20,065 nt of DNA from Patescibacteria group bacterium (GCA_030916555.1 JAUPWK010000053.1:1-20065); one strand, 5' to 3'; shown: positions 5,525-13,632, numbered from the stretch's first letter. Numbers and translations: made by a program. Notes: generated by a model from the letters alone, not told the origin.

Positions 5525-8065
5525 CTAGCTTTTGTCTTTTGCTAAGATTTCACGCAAATACTTCCCGGTGTGACTCCCGGCTTTTCGAGCAATATCTTCT
5601 GGAGTTCCAACAGCGACTACTGTGCCTCCCCCATCACCACCTTCTGGCCCCATATCAATCAACCAATCGGCAGTCTTAATAACATCCAGATTGTGTTCAA
5701 TGATAATCATAGAGTTGCCCTTATCCACGAGCTTGTGCAGCACTTCAAGTAATTGCTTCACGTCATCAAAATGCAAACCCGTCGTTGGTTCATCAAGAAG
5801 ATAAAGCGTGCGGCCGGTCTGGCGCTTTGAAAGCTCGCTCGCGAGCTTAATGCGCTGTGCTTCACCGCCAGACAGTGTGGTCGCTGATTGACCAAGGGTG
5901 ATGTAGGACAGGCCAACTTCATTCATGGCCTTAAGCTTGTCATGAATTTCCGGAACATCTTTAAAGAACTCAAGTCCGACCTCTACCGTCATGTCAAGCA
6001 CATCAGAGATATTTTTCTCCTTAAACTGAACCTCGAGCGTTTCTCGGTTGAACCGTTTTCCCTTACACACCTCGCAGGTGACGTACACCGTTGGCAAGAA
6101 GTGCATTTCGATTTCAATCACACCGTGTCCTTCACAGTGATCACAACGACCACCTGGCACATTAAAGCTGAATCGACCTGGCTTGTAGCCGCGGAAGCGC
6201 GCTTCTTCTGTAGCTGCGAATAATTCACGAATCGGCATCCATGCGCCCGTATAGGTAGCAGGATTCGAACGCGAAGTTCTACCAATAGCGCCTTGATCAA
6301 TGAGAATAGCCTTATCTAAGTACTCTAAACCGAGCACCGCCTTATGTTTGCCTGGATCATTTTTGCCACCGTACAACTTTTTGGAAACAGCCTTATACAT
6401 AACGTCGTAGGCCAGGGTCGATTTACCTGAACCAGACACTCCCGTGACGCAAACAAATTTACGCAGCGGAAAATCGACATCTACATTCTTCAAGTTGTTC
6501 TCAATCGCGCCACGAACTTTAATGGCTCCAGCATCTTTTACCCGTCGCTCTTTCGGGACTTCGATCTTGAGATCACCGCGCAAGTATCCAGCGGTGCGCG
6601 ATTTCTTATCCTTAAACACCTCCGGAGTAGTCCCGGCAGCTACCACATGGCCACCGTGAACGCCGGCGCCTGGTCCAATTTCAACCATGTAATCTGAACG
6701 TCGAATCGTGTCCTCATCATGCTCAACAACAAGCACCGTATTGCCAAGATCACGGAGATTTTCAAGTGTCTCAATCAAACGTTCGTTATCACGTTGATGC
6801 AAACCGATTGTTGGCTCATCGAGTACGTACATAGCACCAACAAGATGAGAGCCAATTTGAGAGGCAAGACGAATACGTTGCGCTTCACCACCCGACAAAG
6901 TACCGGCGGTACGATTCAAGGTGAGGTAATGCAACCCCACATCAAGCATGAACCCGAGTCTATTTTCAATCTCTTTCAAAATTGTAGCCGCGATCTCTTT
7001 TTGCCGATCAGTCAGCTGCAATTCAAGCAAAAACTTAATCGACTCGTCGACTGACATGATGGTCATGCCGACGATTGATTTACCGCCAATAAAGACGTAC
7101 AGCGCCTCTGGTCGCAAACGCGCACCATTACAAACCGTACAAACCTCATCTGAAAATAAATCGACCGTGCCAAGACCGGAACAGGCCTGACAAGCTCCAT
7201 ACGGACTATTGAAAGAGAACAAACGCGGCTCGATTTCCGGGAATGAGAAGCCGTCATCCGGACAGCTGAACTTTGACGAAAGCAAACGTTCCTCGCCATT
7301 TGGGGTGAGGATCAGTGCGAGATCGCCGCCACGTTGAATGGCTTGCTCGAGCGCATCGGCAAGCCGTTGACGCGTATCTTTATTCAGCTCAGCTACTGCA
7401 CTCGCTGGTAACGTGTCAATAACAACTTCAATCGTATGCATCTTATAACGCGAGAGCTCGACTTTCTCGCTCAAACGATGATACTTGCCATCAATTCTCA
7501 CCTTCGCAAAACCCGCGTTATAGAGATCATAAAGCAGCTGATAATACTCGCCCTTACGACCACGAATAATTGGGGCCAGGATAACAACCTCTTCACCAGT
7601 TTTCGTTTTCTTCGACTCAGCCTTAGACTTCTTCACATCGCGAACGACAATGTCCACCATTTCATCGATGGTAAGTTTTTCGATCTTACGGCCGCACTTT
7701 ACGCAATGAGGTTCACCGATACGGGCGTAGAGTACGCGCAAGTAATCGTAAATTTCGGTAATGGTTGCGATCGTTGAGCGTGGATTACGCGAATGCGCTT
7801 TCTGGTCAATCGAGATAGCTGGCGACAAGCCTTCGATTTCATCCACATCCGGCTTTTGCATGTTGCCCAAAAACTGCCGCGCATACGCAGACAATGATTC
7901 CACATACCGGCGCTGGCCTTCCGCAAAAATCGTATCGAACGCTAAAGACGACTTACCCGAGCCCGACAGGCCAGTAAAGCAAATCAGTTTATTTCTCGGC
8001 AACTCGAGCGAAATATTTTTTAAGTTATGCTCGCGCGCCCCTTTGATGACAATCTTGTCTTGCAT
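5525..8065 (-). CDS. uvrA: UvrABC excinuclease subunit A, compact form
   Basis: ATP-dependent DNA damage sensor that dimerises and loads UvrB. It has two ABC ATPase modules: Walker A GLSGSGKS at 32-39 with signature LSGGEAQR near 390-397 and LDEPTIGLH; then GVSGSGKS near 560 with a second LSGGEAQR and LDEPTTGLH. Length is 846 residues against a usual 940 or so. The difference is mainly one internal gap: between YGACQACSGLG (about 289-299) and CTVCNGARLRPEAL (about 309-322), where typical UvrA carries roughly 100 more residues. The first zinc-finger half, normally CPxC, reads C268-P-D-D271, so one zinc ligand is Asp. The finger of the second module is intact (C-x2-C-x19-C-x2-C). It is separated from uvrB by a plus-strand cassette. 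Confidence 0.98.
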   Translation of the reverse strand: MQDKIVIKGAREHNLKNISLELPRNKLICFTGLSGSGKSSLAFDTIFAEGQRRYVESLSAYARQFLGNMQKPDVDEIEGLSPAISIDQKAHSRNPRSTIATITEIYDYLRVLYARIGEPHCVKCGRKIEKLTIDEMVDIVVRDVKKSKAESKKTKTGEEVVILAPIIRGRKGEYYQLLYDLYNAGFAKVRIDGKYHRLSEKVELSRYKMHTIEVVIDTLPASAVAELNKDTRQRLADALEQAIQRGGDLALILTPNGEERLLSSKFSCPDDGFSFPEIEPRLFSFNSPYGACQACSGLGTVDLFSDEVCTVCNGARLRPEALYVFIGGKSIVGMTIMSVDESIKFLLELQLTDRQKEIAATILKEIENRLGFMLDVGLHYLTLNRTAGTLSGGEAQRIRLASQIGSHLVGAMYVLDEPTIGLHQRDNERLIETLENLRDLGNTVLVVEHDEDTIRRSDYMVEIGPGAGVHGGHVVAAGTTPEVFKDKKSRTAGYLRGDLKIEVPKERRVKDAGAIKVRGAIENNLKNVDVDFPLRKFVCVTGVSGSGKSTLAYDVMYKAVSKKLYGGKNDPGKHKAVLGLEYLDKAILIDQGAIGRTSRSNPATYTGAWMPIRELFAATEEARFRGYKPGRFSFNVPGGRCDHCEGHGVIEIEMHFLPTVYVTCEVCKGKRFNRETLEVQFKEKNISDVLDMTVEVGLEFFKDVPEIHDKLKAMNEVGLSYITLGQSATTLSGGEAQRIKLASELSKRQTGRTLYLLDEPTTGLHFDDVKQLLEVLHKLVDKGNSMIIIEHNLDVIKTADWLIDMGPEGGDGGGTVVAVGTPEDIARKAGSHTGKYLREILAKDKS

Positions 8066-8070
8066 ATGTT
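8043..8070 (+). promoter_or_regulatory. Promoter of the uvrA-uvrB spacer cassette
   Basis: TTGATG (8043-8048), a 16-bp spacer, then TATGTT (8065-8070). It lies largely within the first codons of uvrA on the opposite strand. The predicted start near 8077 gives a leader of about 23 nt containing TAGGAG before the TTG start. Confidence 0.5.
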
Positions 8071-8099
8071 AATGTTACCTAACAATCTAGGAGTTCACC

Positions 8100-8636
8100 T
8101 TGTCACGCTCTGCTCGTGCTTGTCATGCCGGAAACTGGTCTGATGAGTTGTCGGATCTCGACATCAAGTTCATCGTCGAACGCGCACTCTCGATGGGTTG
8201 CATCACGCAAGGCTGGACGTCGGAAGAGTTCAAGGCGGCCCAGATGAAGTTGCAGGAGCGACTCGGAACGATAGACGTCACCCAACTGTCCGTCGATCAG
8301 ATTGGTATTCTGAACGGACTGGCACGCTTTGGCGGTGTCGAACCGTTACAGGCTGGAATGGGTGGTGCGAGTTCCGCCATCATCGAAATTGTGCCGTTCG
8401 TCGACCCCGAACCGCATAGGCGCGAGGATGGGGTTACCGAGAGCACTGTCCAACAGGTGCGCACAGCTTCGAGCAGCTGGGGTGTAGGCAGCCCCATCTA
8501 TGGCGATCCCAACGAAACACAGGATTGGAGCTACGACCCTCGCCTGAGACCAGATTGGTGGGACAAGAGGCCTGAGCGCGTTCCCTCTGGTCAAGGGCCG
8601 GTGCCTACGCCGGCGTCAGCCACTCCCGACGAGTGA
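8100..8636 (+). CDS. Unrecognised GC-rich cassette protein between uvrA and uvrB
   Basis: 178 residues, TTG start with AGGAG at 8089-8093, about 6 bases upstream. There is no signal peptide or membrane segment. The first 75 residues look helical and globular, with an amphipathic block around residues 20-55 and an SVDQIGILNGLARFG stretch near 64-78. From about residue 120 the chain is rich in Pro, Ser, Gly and Trp (PDWWDKRPE) and is probably disordered. I know no family for it. Codon use is GC-rich. It sits head-to-head with uvrA (34 bp between starts) and tail-to-tail with uvrB (7 bp between stops), so it splits an otherwise continuous uvrB-uvrA-M23-uvrC run. A cytoplasmic location is inferred. 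Confidence 0.68.
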   Translation: MSRSARACHAGNWSDELSDLDIKFIVERALSMGCITQGWTSEEFKAAQMKLQERLGTIDVTQLSVDQIGILNGLARFGGVEPLQAGMGGASSAIIEIVPFVDPEPHRREDGVTESTVQQVRTASSSWGVGSPIYGDPNETQDWSYDPRLRPDWWDKRPERVPSGQGPVPTPASATPDE

Positions 8637-8643
8637 AAGCTGT

Positions 8644-10755
8644 CTACGACTTGGCTTTCTTTCTCAGTCCGGTTCCCCGCTTCTTGGGAACCGGACTTCC
8701 TGTTTTTGTAGCCAACTCGTTTTCAAGCAGCACGATCTCGTCCCGGAGAATTGCGGCCGTCTCGTAAAGCAAATTCGCAGCCGCCTCTTTCATTTCCTGT
8801 TTCTTATCCCGAATCACTTCTTCTAGCTCTTTCGGGCTGGCACTGATTTCAATGTTGAGAATTTTCTTGGTTTCTACTTCCGCAGTCGCACCGAGCATGG
8901 CACGAATATCAGAAATCTTCTTGTTAATAGTCACTGGTGTAATACCGTTGGCTGCGTTGTACTCTAGTTGTATTTTACGACGACGTGCAGTTTCACTGAG
9001 CGCCCGGTCAAGTGATCCAGTCATGTGATCGGCATACAGCAGCACAACACCGTTAATGTTACGCGCCGCACGACCAATGGTTTGAATGAGCGAAGTCTCT
9101 GAACGCAGAAAACCTTCTTTGTCAGCATCGAGAATACCGATGAGTGAGACTTCGGGAAGATCGAGACCTTCACGCAGCAAGTTCACGCCGACGAGCACAT
9201 CGTATGCGCCGCGACGGAGATCAGACAGAATGGTGATGCGATCCAACGTTTCAATGTCAGAGTGCAAATAAGCTACCTTCATGCCATCTTCCTTCAAGTA
9301 ACCGGCCAAATCTTCCGCCATTTTCTTGGTCAGCGTTGTAATCAAGGCACGCTCCCCCTTTTCCACTCGGTCTTTAATCCTAGTCATGATGTCTTTGACC
9401 TGGCCCGGATAATCAGATGGCAGGTTTGGATGCAAGAGCTCACCAGGTCGAGGCTTAAAAGCCGCAGCAGGAGTAACTGGCAAAACGATAGTTTCAGGAT
9501 CGACAAGTCCAGTTGGACGAATAATCTGCTCCACAATCTGATCTGAAACTTCACGTTCATATGGTCCAGGAGTAGCCGAAACCATCACCATCTGACTAAC
9601 ATTGCGAATGAACTCGTCAAACTTGAGTGGTCGATTGTCTTTCGCGGACGGGAGACGGAAACCATGTTCAACCAAGGTTTGTTTACGCGCCTGGTCTCCT
9701 GCAAACATGCCCCCAATCTGCGGCAAGGTCACGTGCGACTCATCAATGATCGTAAGAAAATCTTTAGGGAAATATGATAGAAGAGAAAATGGTGGCTCTC
9801 CGGGAGCACGACCATCAAAATGGCGCGAATAGTTTTCAATACCGTTACAGAAACCAATATTCCGGATCATCTCAATGTCGTAGCGTGTGCGGCGCGACAG
9901 GCGCTCATATTCAAGGAGTTTACCTTCTTGGTCGAGCTCCTCAAGACGCGCCTTGAGCTCACTTTCCATATCCTGCAAAGCTCGCTCACGTTCTGATGGC
10001 GAGGTCATGAAATGCTTGGCCGGGAACAGCCACATGTCATGCACCTTCTCAATCATTTCACGTGTAATTGGATCGAGTCTGAAAATTTCCCGCACAAACT
10101 CACCCTCGAGCACCACGCGATACAAAACCTCTTCATTAACTGGCATGATTTCAAGCACGTCGCCACGAGCCCGGAATTGGCCGCGGGTAATGTCGCTCGT
10201 GGTACGGGTGAATTGCATTTCAATCATCCGACGCATGAGTTCATCACGCTGCATTTTTCCGTCTGCAGTCACGTGCATGACCACCTTCTGATATTCAAGT
10301 GGAGAACCCAAACCGTAAATACACGAAACAGACGCCACGATGATGACATCTTTACGGGTGAGCAGAGCCTGCGTAGCTGCATGCCGCAAACGGTCGATTT
10401 CTTGGTTAATGGTGGCTTCTTTTTCAATGTAGGTGTCTGTACGTGGCAAATATGCCTCTGGCTGATAGTAATCGTAATAGGACACGAAATATTCCACGAC
10501 ATTATCCGGGAAAAATTCGCGGAACTCATTACACAACTGAGCTGCCAAGGTTTTATTGTGTGCAATCACCAAAGTTGGTCGTTGCACATTCTGAATAACA
10601 TTCGCCATGGTAAAGGTCTTTCCAGATCCCGTTACTCCAAGCAAAGTTTGGCGATCCAAACCGTCACGAAGTCCTTTCGTGAGTTGCTCAATAGCTTTTG
10701 GCTGATCACCAGCCGGAGCGTAGTCTGATTTCAGTTTGAATTGCATAAGCGCCAA
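8644..10755 (-). CDS. uvrB: UvrABC excinuclease subunit B
   Basis: DNA helicase-like damage-verification subunit. All landmarks are present: GVTGSGKT (Walker A, 40-47), the beta-hairpin region YYDYYQPEAYLPRTDTYIE (about 93-111) that threads between DNA strands, TIIDESHV (Walker B), ALITTLTKKMAEDL, LREGLDLPEVSLIGILDADKEGFLRS split across motifs IV-V, QTIGRAARN (motif VI), and a C-terminal UVR segment (about 640-675) that contacts UvrC. The 703-residue length is normal or slightly long. The final 20 or so residues, basic and of the form PVPKKRGTGLRKK, overlap the antisense terminator of the neighbouring cassette. The start could also be the ATG nine bases downstream (10746). It heads the repair gene set and has its own promoter. 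Confidence 0.98.
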   Translation of the reverse strand: MALMQFKLKSDYAPAGDQPKAIEQLTKGLRDGLDRQTLLGVTGSGKTFTMANVIQNVQRPTLVIAHNKTLAAQLCNEFREFFPDNVVEYFVSYYDYYQPEAYLPRTDTYIEKEATINQEIDRLRHAATQALLTRKDVIIVASVSCIYGLGSPLEYQKVVMHVTADGKMQRDELMRRMIEMQFTRTTSDITRGQFRARGDVLEIMPVNEEVLYRVVLEGEFVREIFRLDPITREMIEKVHDMWLFPAKHFMTSPSERERALQDMESELKARLEELDQEGKLLEYERLSRRTRYDIEMIRNIGFCNGIENYSRHFDGRAPGEPPFSLLSYFPKDFLTIIDESHVTLPQIGGMFAGDQARKQTLVEHGFRLPSAKDNRPLKFDEFIRNVSQMVMVSATPGPYEREVSDQIVEQIIRPTGLVDPETIVLPVTPAAAFKPRPGELLHPNLPSDYPGQVKDIMTRIKDRVEKGERALITTLTKKMAEDLAGYLKEDGMKVAYLHSDIETLDRITILSDLRRGAYDVLVGVNLLREGLDLPEVSLIGILDADKEGFLRSETSLIQTIGRAARNINGVVLLYADHMTGSLDRALSETARRRKIQLEYNAANGITPVTINKKISDIRAMLGATAEVETKKILNIEISASPKELEEVIRDKKQEMKEAAANLLYETAAILRDEIVLLENELATKTGSPVPKKRGTGLRKKAKS
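8666..8707 (+). terminator. Intrinsic terminator embedded antisense in the 3' end of uvrB
   Basis: A perfect 12-bp stem (AGTCCGGTTCCC at 8666-8677 with GGGAACCGGACT at 8686-8697), an 8-nt loop, then a T-rich run to 8707 on the plus strand. On the uvrB strand the hairpin is followed by purine-rich sequence, not T, so it should terminate only the cassette transcript. It encodes part of the basic C-terminal tail of UvrB. Confidence 0.9.
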
Positions 10756-10785
10756 TGCTCACGATGTTTAGCAAATAAGAATTCC

Positions 10786-10803
10786 CCCAAGAGTTGGGAC
10801 TCT
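10786..10803 (-). promoter_or_regulatory. Two overlapping small hairpins in the uvrB leader
   Basis: CCCAA-GAG-TTGGG (10786-10798) and AGAGT-TGGG-ACTCT (10790-10803) share bases, so only one can form at a time. They lie in the leader between the predicted uvrB start site and its ATG. Stems of 5 bp are weak; a regulatory role is speculative. Confidence 0.3.
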
Positions 10804-10830
10804 AGGGGTATGTTCGTATTTTGTACGGTT

Positions 10831-10859
10831 AGGATAACATGAAAGAAACCTGCCTTCAA
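10831..10859 (-). promoter_or_regulatory. uvrB: uvrB promoter
   Basis: On the minus strand: TTGAAG (complement of 10854-10859), a 17-bp spacer, TATCCT (complement of 10831-10836). Initiation would be near 10824, giving a leader of about 68 nt. The same TATCCT -10 occurs before the tRNA-Gln and DUF362 genes. Confidence 0.6.
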
Positions 10860-10883
10860 GAGCTGTCCACAAGCCAGAGTTTG

Positions 10884-10911
10884 TTGACAACCTGGCCAAA
10901 TCCTTTATCGT
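10884..10911 (+). promoter_or_regulatory. Promoter of the third cassette
   Basis: A perfect -35 TTGACA (10884-10889), a 16-bp spacer and TATCGT (10906-10911). It is divergent from, and about 25 bp away from, the uvrB -35 element. The predicted leader is about 50 nt with GAGGT at 10955-10959 as ribosome site. Confidence 0.65.
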
Positions 10912-10970
10912 GGAGAGGTGATTCGTTCACAATCTCCCTTCACTCTCACCTTCCGAGGTCAGACATCATC

Positions 10971-11438
10971 ATGAGCGGCCCCAATCCCCCCGTCACCCTT
11001 CCGCCCTCCGATCACCACATCGGATCCCTGGTCATGCTGTTCCGTTCGCAGGGGCCTATGGTCATCGAGGTGATCGACCGCCATCTGCTGCAGTCGCACG
11101 CCTGCAACGGTCACGACACTTTCCTCGTCGCGGCGCGTACGGCGAGCATCATGCTCGAGTCGCCCCTCGGCGACCGCTGGCGCGCAGAGCTGCTGGCGTT
11201 CGTGCTCCATACGAACGGACTCGAGGAGGCTGCACTGCGCGTGGAGCAGATCCTGCGTTCGGCCGAGCACTTCTGCCGCCAGGCCGATCTGTCGCTCGTG
11301 CGCGCTGGCGAGCTGAACGTGTTCCTGACCGCCAAGGTCACGGAACGCTTCCTCGGTGAGGCGCGACACCCGGATGATTACAGCCTTCGGAAGGTTGCCA
11401 ACAACCTGCTGAATGCCGTGAGCACCGCAGAGCGGTAG
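10971..11438 (+). CDS. Unrecognised helical GC-rich cassette protein
   Basis: 155 residues from the ATG at 10971. An upstream in-frame ATG (10839) is rejected because it precedes the promoter and would add an unlikely 44-residue leader. After a Pro-rich N-terminus (PNPPVTLPPSDHH) the chain is predicted to be mostly alpha-helical with no membrane segment: helices near residues 18-40, 45-60, 65-95 and 130-150. Cys45 and Cys103 are the only cysteines. No motif I can name. Codon use is strongly GC-rich; bases 11101-11160 count 38 G+C of 60. It lies between uvrB (divergent) and the secreted acidic gene (convergent) with its own promoter and terminator. Confidence 0.68.
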   Translation: MSGPNPPVTLPPSDHHIGSLVMLFRSQGPMVIEVIDRHLLQSHACNGHDTFLVAARTASIMLESPLGDRWRAELLAFVLHTNGLEEAALRVEQILRSAEHFCRQADLSLVRAGELNVFLTAKVTERFLGEARHPDDYSLRKVANNLLNAVSTAER

Positions 11439-11468
11439 AGAGCGAAGGTCGAGGTTCTCAAGACCGTA

Positions 11469-11514
11469 AAGCCCCGGAATCGCACACGCGACGCCGGGGC
11501 TTCATTCTTTATTT
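11469..11514 (+). terminator. Terminator of the third cassette
   Basis: AAGCCCCGG (11469-11477) pairs with CCGGGGCTT (11494-11502). The loop itself can pair TCGC with GCGA around ACAC. A T-rich tail follows. It ends 15 bp before the stop of the convergent gene. Confidence 0.88.
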
Positions 11515-11528
11515 CATCGCCCTGTAAA

Positions 11529-12752
11529 CTAATCATCACTACCATGACCACTGGAGTCAGAAGAGTCGGAGCTATTATCGGATGAATCAGATTCAGAATC
11601 CGATCCAGAATGTGACTCTGTATCGCCACTGTCATCAGCTTCAGAATCAGAATTATCACCGCCCACATCATCACCGGAATCAAGATCGTCACCCGTAACG
11701 TCGTCGGGCGATTCAGACGTATCGCCCGTACCCTCTTCAGTACTACCAGAGCCACTATTTTCACTACGGGCAGCGTCATGAAGTAAATCGCCCGCTTGTT
11801 TAGCTAAATCGTCAGCAGTTTCAGCATCGCCTTCCGCCAAGGCTACCTGCGCCTCAGCAAGAAGCACCGTTGCCTGATCGATTAACGCTTGACGCTCGGC
11901 AACGTCAACACCTTCAAGCTCAAGTTCAGCTACAGTCTCAAGAGCATCGTTTAGCTCGTCTTCTGATTCGTGAATTTCGTCTTCAGCTTCCTCAGCATCT
12001 GCAAGTTCAAGTTCAATTTCATTGAGATCGTGATCCTCATCTTCATCAGCAACATCAATCGTTTGCAAGCCTTCACGAAGATGCTCAGTCTCAATTTCAT
12101 CCAAATCTTCAGTGTGTACTTTGTGAATTTCAACTTCCAACTCCAGCTCCAACTCCTCAAAATCCAAGGCGAAGTCGGCTAAAGTCACACCCAGCAAACC
12201 AGCAACCAAACCATCAATCTGCTCGGCTGCCCCAGAATCATCAACCCTGAATAATTCGTTCGCGTCCGTTCGCAAAACTAAGCCGTGCGGAATCTCACCA
12301 TCTTCAAGCACCCCACCGCGCACATAATCAGGAAAGAAGCCTTCCGGAAGATCGACTACTCGCTCAGACCAATCGTCACCAAACAAAGCTACAGCCTGAT
12401 CTTCACTTGAAAGTGCTCGAAGCTCACCGCCCGGCTCAACCACATACACCGTAGAGTCGCTCGGAATTTTCAAAAGTGACGTACCTGGCTGTACTACAAC
12501 CGTGTCACCAAGTGGCAAAGAAGCCAAATCTTCAGCAGAAATAACTTTTATATCATCAAAAGACTCGAACCAGGAAAAATACGTTGCTTCATTTGGAAAC
12601 GGGTGGCGCATGCCATCTTCTCCAAAAACGTAAACCGTAGGAAAATCGTTCGACATAATCAGGTCCCCCGGCCCAGCTGCAGCCTGAACGAACTGCGGCG
12701 TGGAGTAGCCCAATAAAGCAAAGACCGTAAATAGTGCGAAGACTTTTTTCAT
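11529..12752 (-). CDS. Secreted acidic protein with paired surface domain and Ser/Asp-rich tail
   Basis: Start placed at the MKKVFALF methionine (12752), which begins a clean signal peptide cut near residue 23-25 (FVQAAAG); an ATG ten codons upstream is less likely. The mature protein of about 380 residues has three parts. Residues about 26-200 hold two similar units (YVFGEDGMRHPFPNEATYFSW and VYVVEPGGELRALSSEDQA) of a domain that recurs in the truncated gene at the right edge and that I associate with secreted CPR proteins. A very acidic helical, probably coiled-coil region follows (about 205-325, rich in Glu and Leu). The last 70 or so residues are Ser/Asp/Gly/Glu repeats like the SD stalks of surface adhesins. 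There is no anchor motif. Export to the cell surface or calcium-rich exterior is inferred. It directly follows nadM. Confidence 0.8.
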   Translation of the reverse strand: MKKVFALFTVFALLGYSTPQFVQAAAGPGDLIMSNDFPTVYVFGEDGMRHPFPNEATYFSWFESFDDIKVISAEDLASLPLGDTVVVQPGTSLLKIPSDSTVYVVEPGGELRALSSEDQAVALFGDDWSERVVDLPEGFFPDYVRGGVLEDGEIPHGLVLRTDANELFRVDDSGAAEQIDGLVAGLLGVTLADFALDFEELELELEVEIHKVHTEDLDEIETEHLREGLQTIDVADEDEDHDLNEIELELADAEEAEDEIHESEDELNDALETVAELELEGVDVAERQALIDQATVLLAEAQVALAEGDAETADDLAKQAGDLLHDAARSENSGSGSTEEGTGDTSESPDDVTGDDLDSGDDVGGDNSDSEADDSGDTESHSGSDSESDSSDNSSDSSDSSGHGSDD

Positions 12753-12782
12753 ATGCGCGTATGATAACACTTTCAAAATCAC

Positions 12783-13262
12783 TTACTTCACAAGGGTATC
12801 AACAATTATATCTAAAGCTCCCGCCGGAATCTTTGATCTCCAAGCAGGATTCTTTTCACGGATCATTTTACGAATATCCTCACCCACAATTCCTGGCACA
12901 GGGACAATCTTTTTCGTGGCAACACCTTTGGCTTCAAAGATTTTACGCACGTCTTCATTTCCACTCCAAACAATAGGCTCAGCCGGGTTTCCAGACACAT
13001 CAAGCACATGGTGCGCCCAGGCTTCATCGGTCTCTGCGTCTTTTACTACAGCAATGGTGGCATCCATAATATTTGCCACCAACAAGGCCGCACCAATCAT
13101 GTCACGACGTTGATCTAAACTAAATGGATCATTACCGTCCGCTGACTTACCCTCACAAATCACCACCACCACATTATCCGAAACCTTCATCATGCCCTGC
13201 ACGACCATGAGATGACCGTTGTGAAAAGGTTGAAATCGCCCTGGGAAAATAAGCGTGGACAT
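12783..13262 (-). CDS. nadM: Nicotinamide-nucleotide adenylyltransferase, archaeal NadM type
   Basis: A 159-residue nucleotidyltransferase that joins NMN (or NaMN) and ATP to form NAD or its precursor. GRFQPFHNGH at 8-17 is the HxGH ATP-binding motif in the form typical of archaeal-type NMNAT. FSLDQRRDMI (47-56) and VPGIVGEDIRKMI (122-134, equivalent to the ISGTxIR block) complete the signature, and the length fits NadM (about 165-180) rather than bacterial NadD (about 200). Other small cytidylyltransferase-like enzymes share the first motif, but the second favours NMNAT. Its stop abuts the frame of the next minus-strand gene. A TAAAAT -10-like element sits at the edge of the 31-bp repeat upstream. 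Confidence 0.88.
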   Translation of the reverse strand: MSTLIFPGRFQPFHNGHLMVVQGMMKVSDNVVVVICEGKSADGNDPFSLDQRRDMIGAALLVANIMDATIAVVKDAETDEAWAHHVLDVSGNPAEPIVWSGNEDVRKIFEAKGVATKKIVPVPGIVGEDIRKMIREKNPAWRSKIPAGALDIIVDTLVK

Positions 13263-13289
13263 ATACCAAACAAATTACTGAATATATAC

Positions 13290-13298
13290 ATTTTACCA
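13290..13298 (-). promoter_or_regulatory. nadM: Possible nadM extended -10 at the repeat edge
   Basis: The minus strand reads TGGTAAAAT, an extended -10 form, partly formed by the last four bases of the 31-bp repeat. No -35 is convincing. If real, arrival of the repeat element would have rebuilt the nadM promoter. Confidence 0.35.
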
Positions 13299-13325
13299 TC
13301 CTGAGGCGAATGCCGAAGGATCAGT
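13295..13325 (+). repeat. 31-bp inverted repeat, left copy (REP-like hairpin)
   Basis: Exact reverse complement of 13649-13679. Within it ATCCT-GA-GGC-GAAT-GCC-GA-AGGAT folds into a hairpin with a tandem G-A mismatch, the build of REP-like elements. It supplies the stop codon of the GIY-YIG gene. Confidence 0.95.
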
Positions 13326-13632
13326 AGCCGGCCACCCGTTGAAGTAAAACAACGAACATATCTCGCCATTCACGATTGTACGCTTCGATCAACGCCGTCT
13401 TCTTTGCTCGGTTCCAACCTTTAATTTGCTTTTCACGAATAAGCGCCGCTTGCTCGTCTTCAAGAATCTCAAAATACACTAATTTTGTGCAAGAGTACTT
13501 ACGCGCAAAGCCATCCACGATTGCGTCACGATGAGATTGAATCCGCTCCGGCAATGCCGTACTCATCCCCGTATATAAAACAGAATGTGACTTATTTGCC
13601 ATAATGTAAACACCGCAAATACGATCGTGCAT
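13321..13632 (-). CDS. Solo GIY-YIG nuclease-domain protein
   Basis: A 103-residue single-domain protein of the UvrC/SLX1-like GIY-YIG group (the UPF0213-type stand-alone proteins). Motifs: GVYIMAN at 7-13 (GIY variant), VLYTGMS at 18-24 (YIG variant YTG), then a basic helix with R30 and SHRD (Arg is the conserved catalytic-type residue), and EKQIKGWNRAKKTALIE near residues 67-83 with the conserved Glu. These suggest a nuclease competent for DNA cleavage. The start at 13632 is needed to include the GVY strand. The last codons and stop lie within the left 31-bp repeat. It is distinct from uvrC and unrelated to the repair operon. Confidence 0.88.
   Translation of the reverse strand: MHDRICGVYIMANKSHSVLYTGMSTALPERIQSHRDAIVDGFARKYSCTKLVYFEILEDEQAALIREKQIKGWNRAKKTALIEAYNREWRDMFVVLLQRVAGY

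Noticed and set aside
10839..10970. N-terminal extension of the cassette gene from the ATG at 10839
   Set aside because: A strong promoter lies inside it and a ribosome site precedes the ATG at 10971; the 44 extra residues show no structure.
10756..10970. SOS (LexA-type) box upstream of uvrB
   Set aside because: No GAAC-N4-GTTC or CTG-N10-CAG palindrome of convincing quality was found in the leader or promoter.
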